Source: Pedobacter arcticus A12 (lineage in GTDB: Bacteria; Bacteroidota; Bacteroidia; Sphingobacteriales; Sphingobacteriaceae). Taken from it: a stretch of DNA of 64,000 nt. Shown piece by piece: positions 26,404 through 36,900 of this stretch; position 1 is the stretch's first letter, and each line of letters starts with the position of its first letter. Both the position numbers and the translations under genes were made by a program. The DNA lies in contig NZ_JH947125.1 of assembly GCF_000302595.1 (NCBI RefSeq), positions 384,884 to 448,883 of the forward strand. Direction: 5' to 3'. The notes beneath the pieces were generated by a model. It worked only from the letters and a program-made list of their open reading frames with translations. It did no database searches and had not been told where the DNA came from.

Positions 26404-26420
26404 GTGTGTCAACGCACACA
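26404..26420 (-). promoter_or_regulatory. Operator-like site before the CBM9-like gene
   Basis: The minus strand reads TGTGTGCGTTGACACA, 14 of 16 bases identical to the site before the sigma gene (39556). It lies about 30 bp before the ATG and next to a TATATTTG box at 26387-26394. Confidence 0.6.
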
Positions 26421-26464
26421 TTTTTTCTCAAAAAGTGATAATCGTTTGGCTTTCTATTGATTAC

Positions 26465-28153
26465 TTATTTGATTTGTTCTTGTTTGGTGAGTTTTTCTGT
26501 ATCTACAGCCTGTTTATTTCTTTGAACGCTGTCAAAATATTCGGGAAATTTTGAAGGTTGAAATGGGTCAAAATAGTACAAACCAGCTTTTGCAAAAAGG
26601 GGAATCTGTTTTGCTAAGCGCTGGTAAAAACTTTCTATATTTTTATTTTTTGGATAGGTCCAAGCCGATTCTGCGAGCGCTGCAATACGGGGGAAAAGCA
26701 TATAATCTAACTGTTGCCAAGTACTCACATGCTCTGTCCATAAGTTTGCCTGTAGACCTATGACTTTTTGGCTAGCATTGGGATAATTTAAAATAGCTGG
26801 GGTAGGGAAATTATAAACACTTGCTAAAGGCACAAAATTTCCATCCCATTTTCTACCGATAGTATGTGAACTGTCTTGCACAAAATCAAAATATAAAGGA
26901 ATACGAGGGCATAAAACGGTTTTGTAACCTTTGTCAAGTGCGTTAAAAAGCTCTTGGTTTTTGTCATGTCGCCACCAAAAAACGGTGGTTTTAGCTGTTG
27001 GTAGGTTTGAAGCAATAACTTCATCCCAGCCCAAAACCTCGTTGTCTAGCTTAATTAATGAGTCGGCCATGCGTTTAACAAAGTACCTTTCTACTTCCTT
27101 AAGTGTGCTTAGATTTTGGTTTTTCATCAACTGCTTTACGTGAGTGTCGGTTTCCCAGCCAGCAATTCCAAAGTCAACTTCATCTCCGCCCATATGGATT
27201 TTACGGGCCGGAAACAGCGCATTTATTTCACGTAGAATATTGGTTAGGTAAGTGTAAGTTTCTTCCTTTCCAGGATTGAATGTGAAATTTGGGTGTTGCT
27301 CTGAACCCCCTCCATTAAACTCAGGATAGGCTTTGTTTGCAGCGCCTGCGTGGCCCGGCATATCTATCTCAGGAATTACCTCAATATATCTTGCCGAGGC
27401 ATAGCTCACAATTTCTTTGATGTCTTCCTGCGTGTAAAATTGTGCGGTTGCTAACGAGTCTGAATAGTTTCCAATTCCCCCAATCAAAGTTAACTTCGGA
27501 TATTTTTTTATTTCAATTCGCCAGCCAGTTTGATCGGTAAGGTGCCAATGAAATTTATTGAGCTTATAAAAAGCCATCCAATCTAAAATCTGTTTCACCT
27601 TTGCTTTTCCAAAAAAATGGCGTGATTCGTCTAACATTAAACCTCTCCATTTGTAAAAAGGTGCATCGCTAATATTCCAACAAGCTAATTTTAAAGCATT
27701 ATTTTTTAATTCGACCTGTTTGATAATCTGTAATAAACTCACCGCTCCTTCAAATAAACCTTCATCAGAATTGGCTATGATTTTAATGCCTGAAGCGTTC
27801 ATCTGTAATCGGTATAAGTCGCCATCAAGCTCTTTTTCAGTAACTGTTTCAAAGCTAATAGCAGATGACTTGGCTTGGCTTACAATGCCTAAGGGAAGGT
27901 GGTGGAATTTCAATAATTCCTGTTGCAGGTAATGGGCTGCCTGCGGATTTGTGTTTTTAGCCACAATTAAAGGCGTGGACGTGTTGAGGTTGAAAACCCC
28001 GGAACCTTTTTGCCATGATTTTGGCTGTGGAATAATAGGGGAGGGCATTTGTGCTTGCAATTGATCAGGCACTAAAAACAATAAATTGATCACCAAAAAA
28101 AAGCATACTTTCTGAAAATGCTTTTTTGGAGTTAATTTCTTTAAATTTTTCAT
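26465..28153 (-). CDS. GH20 beta-N-acetylhexosaminidase
   Basis: Releases terminal GalNAc or GlcNAc by substrate-assisted catalysis. 562 residues; signal peptide to about 35 (ends DQLQAQ), so periplasmic or surface. An N-terminal GH20b domain spans about 38-160, then the catalytic barrel starts at FYKWRGLMLDESRHFFGK. The catalytic pair D324-E325 is in HMGGDEVDF, and EIDMPGHAGAA and LWTEHV are further family marks. It lies 22 bp after GH3 in the same operon and upstream of a sugar permease. In a chondroitin/dermatan setting it would act on GalNAc ends; this is inferred from neighbours. Confidence 0.95.
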   Translation of the reverse strand: MKNLKKLTPKKHFQKVCFFLVINLLFLVPDQLQAQMPSPIIPQPKSWQKGSGVFNLNTSTPLIVAKNTNPQAAHYLQQELLKFHHLPLGIVSQAKSSAISFETVTEKELDGDLYRLQMNASGIKIIANSDEGLFEGAVSLLQIIKQVELKNNALKLACWNISDAPFYKWRGLMLDESRHFFGKAKVKQILDWMAFYKLNKFHWHLTDQTGWRIEIKKYPKLTLIGGIGNYSDSLATAQFYTQEDIKEIVSYASARYIEVIPEIDMPGHAGAANKAYPEFNGGGSEQHPNFTFNPGKEETYTYLTNILREINALFPARKIHMGGDEVDFGIAGWETDTHVKQLMKNQNLSTLKEVERYFVKRMADSLIKLDNEVLGWDEVIASNLPTAKTTVFWWRHDKNQELFNALDKGYKTVLCPRIPLYFDFVQDSSHTIGRKWDGNFVPLASVYNFPTPAILNYPNASQKVIGLQANLWTEHVSTWQQLDYMLFPRIAALAESAWTYPKNKNIESFYQRLAKQIPLFAKAGLYYFDPFQPSKFPEYFDSVQRNKQAVDTEKLTKQEQIK

Positions 28154-28175
28154 CTATGAGGAATTGATTTTAGGT

Positions 28176-30560
28176 TTAATCTACAATAGTGAAAATGCCG
28201 GTTTGTCTAATGTCTTCTGATGAGGAGCCTACCATCACCTTAAAATCTCCAGGCTCTACCACGTGTTGCATTTTTCTGTTCCATAGCTTTACATCATCCG
28301 GTACAATAGAAAAACTAAGGGTCTTGGTTTCATTAGGCTGTAATTTAACCCTTTGGAACCCTCTCAATATTTTTTCATAGGTGGTTACTGTACTCAGTAA
28401 ATCTCTGATATATAATTGCACCACTTCATCGCCAGCTACTTTACCTGTGTTTGTGATGTTTATGGAAACCAAAACTTCTCCGCTTTGGCTATTCATTTTA
28501 TTGTTGATTTTTAGGTTGTCGTATTTGAAAGAGGTATAGCTTAAACCAAAACCGAACGGATAGAGCAAACCTTTGATTTTAGCGGTTTCGCCTTCATCTG
28601 TTTGTGCATTAGGTTTGGTTGGGAAGTTAAGCGGTATCTGTCCTACAGATTTTGGAAAAGTAAGCGTTAGTTTACCTCCCGGATTGTAATTTCCTGCCAA
28701 TACATCGGCAATTGCTGTTCCTCCTTTTACGCCAGGATAGCCAGCATAAACAATGGCAGGAGCGTAACGGTCTATCCAATTGATGCTCATGGGTTGCGAA
28801 CCAATTAAAACTACAATATAGGGTTTGCCTGTTTTAGCAATGGCTTGCACCAAATCTAACTGATGACCTGGCAAATCTAAAGTGGTACGACTTTTATTTT
28901 CGCCTGCAGTTGCCGTGTTACCTCCTAAAACTACAACGGTAAGGTCTGCTTTGGTAGCAATAGCAACAGCCTCGTTAATTGCCGCTGTTTCTTTAGCATT
29001 TAATGGCTGGGGGAAAATTTCACTTTCTGGCCAGTTTTTATCTACTAAATCGCATCCTTTAGCATAAGAAATGTTATTTGCGCCAAACTGATTTTTAATT
29101 CCTTCTAAAACATTAACACTTGGTGAGCGTAAAGGTCCATAATGTGTATGTGCATAGTCGGCATCTGTTGCGTTAGGCCCAACCACTGCAATTTTAGTGT
29201 ATTTTGATCCTAATGGGAGGATGCCATCTTGGTTTTTTAGTAAAACAATACTTTCTTTTGATGCTTGTAGCGCAACCTGTTGGTTAGCGATGCTGTTTAC
29301 GGTTTTTGCACTTGCGTTTGCATCTTTAACATAAGGTTCGTCAAATAATCCTAATCTAAATTTTACACTTAAAACATCGGCTACCCGGTGGTTAATGGTG
29401 TCTATCGGGATCCGACCTTCTCTTACTAAATCTCTGAGGTAATAAATGATGCTATCTGGTGCTCTAAAGGTTGTTCTCACATTCATACCAGCCATAAATG
29501 CTTGATAAACGGCTTCTTTTAGATTTGCTGCTACATGGTGCTTGTTGTATAAATATTCTAAAGCGTCACTATCGCTTACTACGTAACCTTTGAAACCAAA
29601 ATCTTTTCTTAAACGTTCGGTTAGCCAATAAGAACTTCCAGAAATAGGAACGCCATCATAATCATTATAAGAGCTCATTACGCCCATAATATTGGCTTCT
29701 TTAATTACTTTTTTAAATGGGTAAAGTAAAACATCTTCAACCTCTCTGGGTGAAACTTGGGGGTCTGTGCGGGCTAAACCTTCTCGGGCGCCTTTGTTAG
29801 CACTGTAAACTGCAAAATGTTTTGGTGTAGAAGCGGCACCCATTTCTTGAATACCCAAAGCCATTTCTACGCCTAAACGGGCCGTTAAGTAAGGAGATTC
29901 TCCATAAACTTCTTCTAAACGTCCAAAACGCTGGTCTCTGGCAACGTCCAAAATTGGTGCGTATACGTTTGTATAACCCAAAGCCCTTGCCTCTGAACCT
30001 GTAATGCGGCCCATTGCCCTTACTAAATCTTTATTCCAAGTCATTCCCATGTTTAATTGTGTGGGGAAACCAGTCGCAGTATGTGCTTCAATTCCTCGGA
30101 TACCTTCGTTTGTGAAATCAACAGGAATTCCTAAACGGGTTTGTTCGATAAAAAAGCGTTGGGTTTCATTCATTGCCCAAACGTGTTTTTTAATATCGGT
30201 TATAATGGAGGTAGTACTATCTGTATGACCCCAGTTCACGAAACCATTTAAGTGTTCATCTATGTTCGCAATACCATCTTTCCAAATCTCATTTTTCCAC
30301 TGCGGTGTAGGCAAAGAATCTTTAAGTATACGGCGCCAACCATATAGCGTTGCCATCTGATTTGTCTTTTCTTCCAAAGTCATTTGCGACAATAAATCCT
30401 GGACTCTAGCATCTAAAGACTGTTTCGGGTCTTCGTACGTATCTTTCTTTCCATTTTTATTTAAATCAATCCAGCCTTTTTTATAAATGGAGATGATAGG
30501 CTTGAATGAATAAGTAAGACAAATAGATAATGCGAAAAAGAGACAAATAAAGTACTTCAT
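28176..30560 (-). CDS. GH3 family beta-glycosidase
   Basis: 794 residues with an N-terminal signal sequence (MKYFICLFFALSICLTYSFK). Just after it, DLNKNGKKDTYED at 32-44 resembles an EF-hand-type calcium loop. The catalytic barrel holds EARALGYTNVYAPILDVARD, RFGRLEEVYGESP and STPKHFAVYS; the nucleophile is D330 in VVSDSDA. The second domain contains VVVLGGNTATAGENKSR, and an Fn3-like tail (GDEVVQLYIRD) ends the protein. It is the first gene of the operon, behind a promoter and an operator-like site. GH3 covers glucosidases, xylosidases and hexosaminidases; specificity is not visible. In this locus it may remove decoration or linkage-region sugars such as xylose (speculative). Confidence 0.93.
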   Translation of the reverse strand: MKYFICLFFALSICLTYSFKPIISIYKKGWIDLNKNGKKDTYEDPKQSLDARVQDLLSQMTLEEKTNQMATLYGWRRILKDSLPTPQWKNEIWKDGIANIDEHLNGFVNWGHTDSTTSIITDIKKHVWAMNETQRFFIEQTRLGIPVDFTNEGIRGIEAHTATGFPTQLNMGMTWNKDLVRAMGRITGSEARALGYTNVYAPILDVARDQRFGRLEEVYGESPYLTARLGVEMALGIQEMGAASTPKHFAVYSANKGAREGLARTDPQVSPREVEDVLLYPFKKVIKEANIMGVMSSYNDYDGVPISGSSYWLTERLRKDFGFKGYVVSDSDALEYLYNKHHVAANLKEAVYQAFMAGMNVRTTFRAPDSIIYYLRDLVREGRIPIDTINHRVADVLSVKFRLGLFDEPYVKDANASAKTVNSIANQQVALQASKESIVLLKNQDGILPLGSKYTKIAVVGPNATDADYAHTHYGPLRSPSVNVLEGIKNQFGANNISYAKGCDLVDKNWPESEIFPQPLNAKETAAINEAVAIATKADLTVVVLGGNTATAGENKSRTTLDLPGHQLDLVQAIAKTGKPYIVVLIGSQPMSINWIDRYAPAIVYAGYPGVKGGTAIADVLAGNYNPGGKLTLTFPKSVGQIPLNFPTKPNAQTDEGETAKIKGLLYPFGFGLSYTSFKYDNLKINNKMNSQSGEVLVSINITNTGKVAGDEVVQLYIRDLLSTVTTYEKILRGFQRVKLQPNETKTLSFSIVPDDVKLWNRKMQHVVEPGDFKVMVGSSSEDIRQTGIFTIVD

Positions 30561-30604
30561 AGCTGTGGTAGAAGAGGTTTAAATTTTGGTTATTTTATTG
30601 AAAA

Positions 30605-30634
30605 CAAATATATATAAATGTGTGCTCGAAAACA
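30605..30634 (-). promoter_or_regulatory. Promoter -7 box and operator-like site of the GH3 operon
   Basis: On the minus strand a TATATTTG box sits at 30605-30612, about 45 bp before the ATG. Immediately upstream (30621-30634) lies TGTGCTCGAAAACA on the plus strand, a weaker relative of the 39556 motif. A protein bound there would cover the promoter core. Confidence 0.55.
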
Positions 30635-30707
30635 TCAACGGATTTTCAATTTTAAAAAATTAAAGCGGAAAGGAAACGTCCGTTTTTGAGCTAAAGCATA
30701 TTTCATT

Positions 30708-30739
30708 AAAAAGGTTTGAACCTAAATCCAAACCTTTTT
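30708..30739 (-). terminator. Terminator of the beta-helix lipoprotein gene
   Basis: AAAAAGGTTTG pairs with CAAACCTTTTT (11 bp). The hairpin ends in a T tract on the minus strand, 24 bp past the stop at 30763. Confidence 0.9.
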
Positions 30740-30762
30740 AGCACAACCTTATTGATAAATAA

Positions 30763-31980
30763 TTAGTAATTACCGGAATTGGTAATGCCACTTAATAATT
30801 TCACGTATCCTGTTGCGGTATCGTTATTGAAGACTCCACCGCCTGCCGCATTGAAATCTGCTACAACGATATTTGCACTCATAGCATAGATGCAACCGTT
30901 AGGTAGGGAATTATTCGCAATACGTATAGAGTATTCTGAGTGGTCAGGATTATCTCGGTAATAGCCGATACCATGGTAAAGATCATTTGCGGGGCTAATT
31001 CCAGTGATGTTGTTGTTTGATACCACTACATTATTTAAGTAAGGAAAAGCTGTGTTAGTTATATATTCGTATAAAAGAATACCTGAACCATTTAAAGTAT
31101 TGCCAGAAATTGTTAGATCTGAACCATTACGAGCTTTGATAGATCCTCCACCTGCATTTGTTGGCCAGCCAGAAATGGTGTTATTAGATATGGTTAACCC
31201 TGTAAAGCTGTGCGTATAAATTCCATGGTCTGTTAAATCTGCATTTGAATTTAAAGCAGTATTTCTATTAATCGTATTACCACTGATGATTGTACCCTCG
31301 GCATTATTATTTATAGCGCATACAAAATAACCAGTGGTACCCCCGTTTCCAAAAGTGTTATTAAGTACTTGGGCGTTAGTGCTGCTCTTCATCCATACGC
31401 CCCTACCTGCATCTGTTGATCTATGACTAAAAGTGCAACCAGAAACTAAAGAATTGCTTGTTCCTACAAAATCTACATAGCTATCTTTTAAGTTGTTGGT
31501 TTTGTTGGTTCCTGGTGCTCTTTTTCCATAGTCGAATGTGCAGTTTTGAAACGTTACGTTGCTTGCATTATTGATCAACATTCTAATGTTCCAAAATGTA
31601 ATTCCATCAAATTTACAGCTATTCAGCTCTGTAGAATAAGTAAACTGTAAAATACTGGAAGAGCCCGTTGCGCTAAAAATAGGACTAGTGGACTGCTTAG
31701 CTACTGTTACACCCGCTTTCATTACTATTTTACCCGTAATATTATAGGTGCCTGGCTGTACATATACAGTTTGTCCAGAACTTGCACCTGCAATTACTGC
31801 ATTAATTTGTGCCAGTGTCATTCCTGTTTCTATAATGTGATTTGCTACAGAATTAGTTTTGATAGTTGTTTGTTTTGCGCTTGATTCTTCTGCAAGTGTT
31901 TCAGATTTTTTGCAGGACGAGCTTATAGTAGCTACCATAATAAAGAGGCCTACTAATGGGATAAATTGGTTTTTTTTCAT
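30763..31980 (-). CDS. Beta-helix surface lipoprotein (possible PL6-like lyase or glycan-binding protein)
   Basis: 405 residues. The lipobox ATISSSC puts the lipid-bearing Cys at 23. From about 60 the protein is a right-handed parallel beta-helix: repeated rungs such as NASNVTFQNCTF, FTGLTISNNTISG, GSDLTISGNTLNG and NNVVVSNNNITG. The opening TLAQINAVIAGASSGQTVYVQPGTYN resembles that of PL6 lyases, but I do not find the EAE / TSK / NFRHG residues of chondroitinase B. It may therefore bind glycan rather than cut it. Its place after SusD, where surface glycan-binding proteins usually lie, supports that. It has its own upstream operator-like sites and terminator. Confidence 0.75.
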   Translation of the reverse strand: MKKNQFIPLVGLFIMVATISSSCKKSETLAEESSAKQTTIKTNSVANHIIETGMTLAQINAVIAGASSGQTVYVQPGTYNITGKIVMKAGVTVAKQSTSPIFSATGSSSILQFTYSTELNSCKFDGITFWNIRMLINNASNVTFQNCTFDYGKRAPGTNKTNNLKDSYVDFVGTSNSLVSGCTFSHRSTDAGRGVWMKSSTNAQVLNNTFGNGGTTGYFVCAINNNAEGTIISGNTINRNTALNSNADLTDHGIYTHSFTGLTISNNTISGWPTNAGGGSIKARNGSDLTISGNTLNGSGILLYEYITNTAFPYLNNVVVSNNNITGISPANDLYHGIGYYRDNPDHSEYSIRIANNSLPNGCIYAMSANIVVADFNAAGGGVFNNDTATGYVKLLSGITNSGNY

Positions 31981-32030
31981 TGTAAGTTTAATTTTTAAAA
32001 AGTTTATTTTTTGGTTTATAATGGTAAGGT

Positions 32031-32044
32031 TGTGTTCGTAAACA
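32031..32044 (+). promoter_or_regulatory. Operator-like site 1 before the beta-helix lipoprotein
   Basis: TGTGTTCGTAAACA, 13 of the first 14 bases of the 39556 site. It lies 50 bp before the ATG at 31980. The surrounding 31981-32346 gap has two more related sites and the SusD terminator, and no gene. Confidence 0.55.
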
Positions 32045-32085
32045 GTTACCGTATAATTTGGTATAGATAAATGTAGCGTAAAAAA

Positions 32086-32100
32086 TGTTATACGAACACA
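32086..32100 (-). promoter_or_regulatory. Operator-like site 2 before the beta-helix lipoprotein
   Basis: The minus strand reads TGTGTTCGTATAACA. The first nine bases equal the 39556 site. It is 41 bp upstream of site 1 and in opposite orientation. Confidence 0.5.
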
Positions 32101-32160
32101 CTTTATTTGAAATAATAAATTTATTATCCTTGATGATTAATTATTTATAAATCCAAGAAG

Positions 32161-32172
32161 TGTGTTGACACA
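32161..32172. promoter_or_regulatory. TGTGTTGACACA palindromic site
   Basis: A near-palindromic 12-mer with the same TGTG...CACA arms as the other sites but lacking the central CG. It could be a further regulator half-site pair or chance. Confidence 0.35.
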
Positions 32173-32307
32173 GAAAACCTTTAATTAATTAAATTACAGA
32201 TTGTTGATTTAGAAAATTATTTTCTTGAGATTGTTTAACAAAATCATAGATTTTTTGGGGGTCATTAGAAAGTAACTAACAGTTGAGTAGTACTGTTTTT
32301 AGAAAAC

Positions 32308-32339
32308 AAAGATGATTAGCATAAGCTAACCATCTTTGT
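32308..32339 (-). terminator. Terminator after SusD
   Basis: CAAAGATGATTAGC pairs with GCTAACCATCTTTG (14 bp, one A/C mismatch). A TTTTCT tail follows on the minus strand, 8 bp past the SusD stop. It separates the SusCD unit from the beta-helix lipoprotein gene. Confidence 0.88.
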
Positions 32340-32346
32340 AATGAGG

Positions 32347-33969
32347 TTAAAAATTTGGTTTATTTACATCCCACCAAACACGTGTGCCTCCATCGTCTGG
32401 TCCTCCTAATAAGTTTAATCCTATCTGTAGTTCCTTTCCGTTGGTGCTATACTCTGTACTTGGGTAAGCCAATCTTCTAATTTGAATATCGGTATTAATT
32501 GTTCCGTTGCTGTTATTGGTTACCACAGTAAACAGTTTAGGGTAGCCAGTTCGTCTAAATTCAGTCCAAGCTTCTTGGCCTTCTGGAAACATGGCAATCC
32601 ACTTCTGGGTAATAATTTTTTCGAGCATGAGCTCGTTGCTTGCAAGTGGGTCCCATTTAATGGTAACGGTAGACACCCTTGCCGAATTATTTAAAGCACT
32701 TTTTGGATCTGCATAGCCCGTTGGTAAGCTAATTGCATCATTAACATAGGCAGCGTTTGAAACTCCCCACTGTGAAAAAGAAGTTGTAATACCACTTTCG
32801 TAATTAGTTTTTGCATCGCCAGCGCCGGTCCAGTTCCTAAGTGCAGCTTCTGCCTTCAGAAAATATACTTCTGCCGGCGTCATCATAATCATGGGTGCTG
32901 ATGCTGTAAAGGAGGCTGTCGTATTTAAGCCAGAGAAACCATTATAGCCAGGTTTTGCCGGGATTTTTGAACCAATTCTAATTCCTTTATAAGTACCAAC
33001 CATAAGCGGGTCTGTTGCTGGTAAAAAATACTTAGGTAAACGAGGGTCATTATATCCAACTAAATAGGATTCGGCAGCGGCACCCATCCGTATATCGTTA
33101 TAACTGATTGCAATCCCATATAAAGGATTTTGGTAAGCACCTGTTCCGGCAACTTGAGCTATATCTCCAGAGGCAGATAATAACTGTCCAGTATTACTTA
33201 AGGCTTTTTCTCCTTCAATTTTCGCCATTGCTGGGTCAACCTTTGCGATATGAATCGCCAGGCGTAATCTGAGAGAATTAGCCAGTTTAATCCATCTGTT
33301 ATAATCTCCGCTATAAACTAGGTCAAACTTTTGAAAAGGTTTTGCAGTTGGTGTGGCGGCTACAAAAGTCTGTAACGTAGTAACGGCGGTATCTAATTGC
33401 TTGAAAAATAAGCCGTATACATCTTTTTGGCTATCATATGGCGTGTTCAAAACAAAATCTCCCACTTTGCTATAAGGAATTGGCCCAAATTTATCTGTTA
33501 CCCGATGCATTGCTTCAACTTTTAAAATCAAAGCAATTGCCCAAAAATCGGGTTTAGAAGTTTTTAAACCTTGTTTTGCCAAATTACTAACCCCGCCCAT
33601 TACGTCTCCATAAATTCGAGTAAATACCCTAGAATTCCATCGATCTGTTAAAAAGTAATTCATGTTGTTTACATCCGGATTAAACGGATTGTTAGACATC
33701 ATATAACCAGAGTAACAATCTGCGTTTAGATTTTGCATAATTTGATACTGCTGTCTTGTACTATTGAAAATAGAAACTTGTAAGTTAGGGAAAAAGGCTC
33801 CTATGTTATTGTCTGGTAACAGCTGTGCACCGTTTATACCTGTAGGATCTGTATTGTAATCCTCAAAATCTTTTGTACAGCTGGAGCTGGCAATAGTTAA
33901 ACTTGCAAGCAATAAATACAGCCACATCTGACCGATGCGGAAAGTATTATTTATATTTTTAGACTTCAT
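32347..33969 (-). CDS. SusD/RagB-family surface lipoprotein
   Basis: Glycan-binding lid of the SusC transporter on the outer membrane. 540 residues; lipobox IASSSC with Cys at 31, then KDFEDYNTDPTG, the usual SusD-like-2 opening. TPR-type helices follow (WAIALILKVEAMHRVTDKFGPIPYS, YNRWIKLANSLRLRLAIHIA, TPAEVYFLKAEAAL). The tail contains WIAMFPEGQEAWTEFRRTGYP, the group hallmark. It lies 23 bp after SusC and is followed by a terminator. The ligand is inferred from the locus (sulfated glycosaminoglycan fragments); nothing in SusD itself proves it. Confidence 0.95.
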   Translation of the reverse strand: MKSKNINNTFRIGQMWLYLLLASLTIASSSCTKDFEDYNTDPTGINGAQLLPDNNIGAFFPNLQVSIFNSTRQQYQIMQNLNADCYSGYMMSNNPFNPDVNNMNYFLTDRWNSRVFTRIYGDVMGGVSNLAKQGLKTSKPDFWAIALILKVEAMHRVTDKFGPIPYSKVGDFVLNTPYDSQKDVYGLFFKQLDTAVTTLQTFVAATPTAKPFQKFDLVYSGDYNRWIKLANSLRLRLAIHIAKVDPAMAKIEGEKALSNTGQLLSASGDIAQVAGTGAYQNPLYGIAISYNDIRMGAAAESYLVGYNDPRLPKYFLPATDPLMVGTYKGIRIGSKIPAKPGYNGFSGLNTTASFTASAPMIMMTPAEVYFLKAEAALRNWTGAGDAKTNYESGITTSFSQWGVSNAAYVNDAISLPTGYADPKSALNNSARVSTVTIKWDPLASNELMLEKIITQKWIAMFPEGQEAWTEFRRTGYPKLFTVVTNNSNGTINTDIQIRRLAYPSTEYSTNGKELQIGLNLLGGPDDGGTRVWWDVNKPNF

Positions 33970-33992
33970 TTTTAGATATTTTAGAATGAATA

Positions 33993-36900
33993 TTAAAGAG
34001 TTAGATTAAGGCTGATACCTAAACTACGTAGTGCAGGAGGATTAAAAGAGTCAAGCCCTGACAATCCGTTCGCGGATGAAATGGTAATTTCGGAATCAGA
34101 TGGTGCTTTTTTGTAGAAGTAAAGAAGATTTCTTCCAATTAGAGATAGGTTTGCTTTTTTTACAAAACCACTTTTTACAGGAATTTGATAACCTAAAGAA
34201 ACTTCACGTAGCCTTACTACTGTTGCACTATAAATGTATTCGCTAACAGATTGGCTAGCTACAGAATACCATTTGTCGGCATCTATTTTGGAAACCGGGT
34301 TTCCGCTTCCATCTACTCCATTTATCGCAACTCCTCCTGCATTTCTCGCGTCTCCGCTCGCTTTAGAAACACCGTATCGATCTAAGAATGCTTGAGTAGA
34401 CGAGAATATTTCGCCACCAAACCTTCCATCAACTAAAAAACTTAAGCTTACTTTCTTATAATCGAAGCTATTATTCCATCCTAAGAGAAATTTAGGGTTA
34501 GGATTGCCATTATAAAAAAATTGGCCATAGGTTGGATTGTTTGCCAAAGATGGAAGACCGCTACTTCCTATAATCACTCGTCCTTGATTATCTGTTGCTA
34601 ATTTATAACCATAAATATCGCCGTAAGAACCTCCTTTAGTAATTACAGACTCGTAATTTTGAGATGGAACAGTCAATAAAAATTGGTCAATCCCATCTTT
34701 TGAATTTACGTCTTTAATTATATTCTTATTCGTTGAGAAATTGATACTGGTGGTCCAGTTTAAGCTTTTTCCTTTGATTGCATTAAATCCTAATAAAGCC
34801 TCAATTCCCGAATTCTGTATATCACCTGCATTAACATATCCTTTTGTAAAACCGGTAGTTACGGAAGGTGTAATCTGGAAAAATTGGTTAAATGTATTGG
34901 TCTTATAATAGGTGATATTGAATGATAGTTTATTGTCTAAAAGCTTAAAATCGGCTCCAAACTCATATGAATTTGTTTTTTCTGGTTTTAATAAAGGCAG
35001 CGGAGCAACACCGTTTGAAATAACAGCACCACCGGCACCCAAATAATTTTGGGGATTTGTTGCGTAAGTAGCTACACTATTACCTACCTGTGCAAACGAA
35101 CCTCTTATTTTTGTGTAATTAATAAAATCTGGCATGGTTAGCATCTGACTTACCAATACCGAAAGCCCGGCAGAGGGATAAAAATAAGAGCCATTTGGGG
35201 TGAAAGATAAGCTAGAAGACCAATCGTTTCTTCCTGTAAGTGTTAAGAACAGGTAATCTTTATAAGATAAATCGGCACTTGCGAAAACGGATTGCATCTG
35301 GTTCCGTCTTGGGGCCAGTGTGTATCCATTACTGCTAACTGCTGGAAATGCCACACTTGTAGCTGATGAAGAAGGCGGTAGCGTTTGTTGAGAAGCATTT
35401 TGCAACACAACATTTTGAAGTAAAAAAACGTTCGGAATAAATAATCCCAAACCTGGACCAAACCCAAAACCATCTGTCTGTTGATCTTTGATACTAACGC
35501 CTGCTACTCCTCCCAACTTAAAATCAGACTTAGAAGGTAATGTGAATGTAGCAAGTAAGTCTCCGTAAATTTGTTGAACGGTTTGATTGTTGGCTTCAAA
35601 CTGTCCATTAGGCGACACTACTAAAGCTGTATTGGTTCCCGCATAAGAGCGTTGGTTATAATCATCAGTATTTCTGTCTAAATTTCCTCTGATCTGTAAC
35701 CCAAACCAACTATTTATATCATATTTCGCACTTGCATTCAAAATAATTCTATTTCGCTTCGAATAGTTGTTGTTTCTATTTACCACCCACCAAGGATTTT
35801 GTTGTTGAGCCTCGCTAAATGGCCAATTTTGAACTTTTAAGCCATTCCTTGAAGCATCAGGTAGCTCAAAATTATCTTTATATTGTTTGATATCTAAGCC
35901 TCTTGGAAACATGTACAATCCGGGAAGTGCATTTAATGCTGAAATTGTAACAGGACTATTGTCTATTTTTTGAGAAATATAGTTTGCACTGCCATCAACA
36001 TTTAGCTTACCTTTTAAAAGTTTTGCAGTTTCTCTAAAGTTTAAGTTATGCCTCTTCATGCTATTCCCTTCTTGAATACCCGATGCATTTGTATTGGAGT
36101 AAGAAAAGTATGATTGAGCAATTTCAGAACCTGCTGATAAATTCAATGAATTGGTATAATTGTTTCCGTTTTTAAAAAACAACGGCAAATTATCGGTTGC
36201 GTTGGTTATTTTTGGTCCCCAACTTTGGGTAATGGCACCAGTAGGGGTCTGTCCATAATCGTTTTGGAATTCTGGTAAATACACTGCCTTGCTTGTAGTT
36301 GCGGAAGACGAGTAATTAATTTGGGTTGTCCCCGCCTTACCTTTTTTGGTAGTAATTAATATTACCCCGTTTGCTGCTTGGCTACCATATAGGGCACTTG
36401 CAGAAGCTCCTCTTAAAACGCTGATACTTTCAATATCATCAGGATTAAGATTAGAAATTCCGTCTCCTCCATCCGGAACAGCTCCGCCTATACCTGCCGC
36501 AACATTCGGCTGACCGTTAGCATTAGAACTATTAACAAGTGGAACACCGTCAATAACATATAAAGGTTGGTTGCTACCGGCTGCAGATTTATTTCCTCTC
36601 ATGATTACTTTTACAGAACCACCAACGCCAGAAGCATTAGATGAAATGTTTAATCCAGCTACTTTTCCGTTTAAAGAGTTCATCATATTATCGGTTTTTA
36701 CTCGGGTTACCTCATCTCCGTTTACTGTTTGGGCAGCGTAGCTCAGTGATTTTTCTGATCTTTTTAAACCTAAAGCCGTTACCACCACTTCATTCAGGCT
36801 ACTGGCATCTGGCATTAACTTAATGTCGATACTGGATTTTCCGCCAACACTAACCTCTTGCGTGGTATAGCCTATAAAAGAAATCACTAAAACGGCATTG

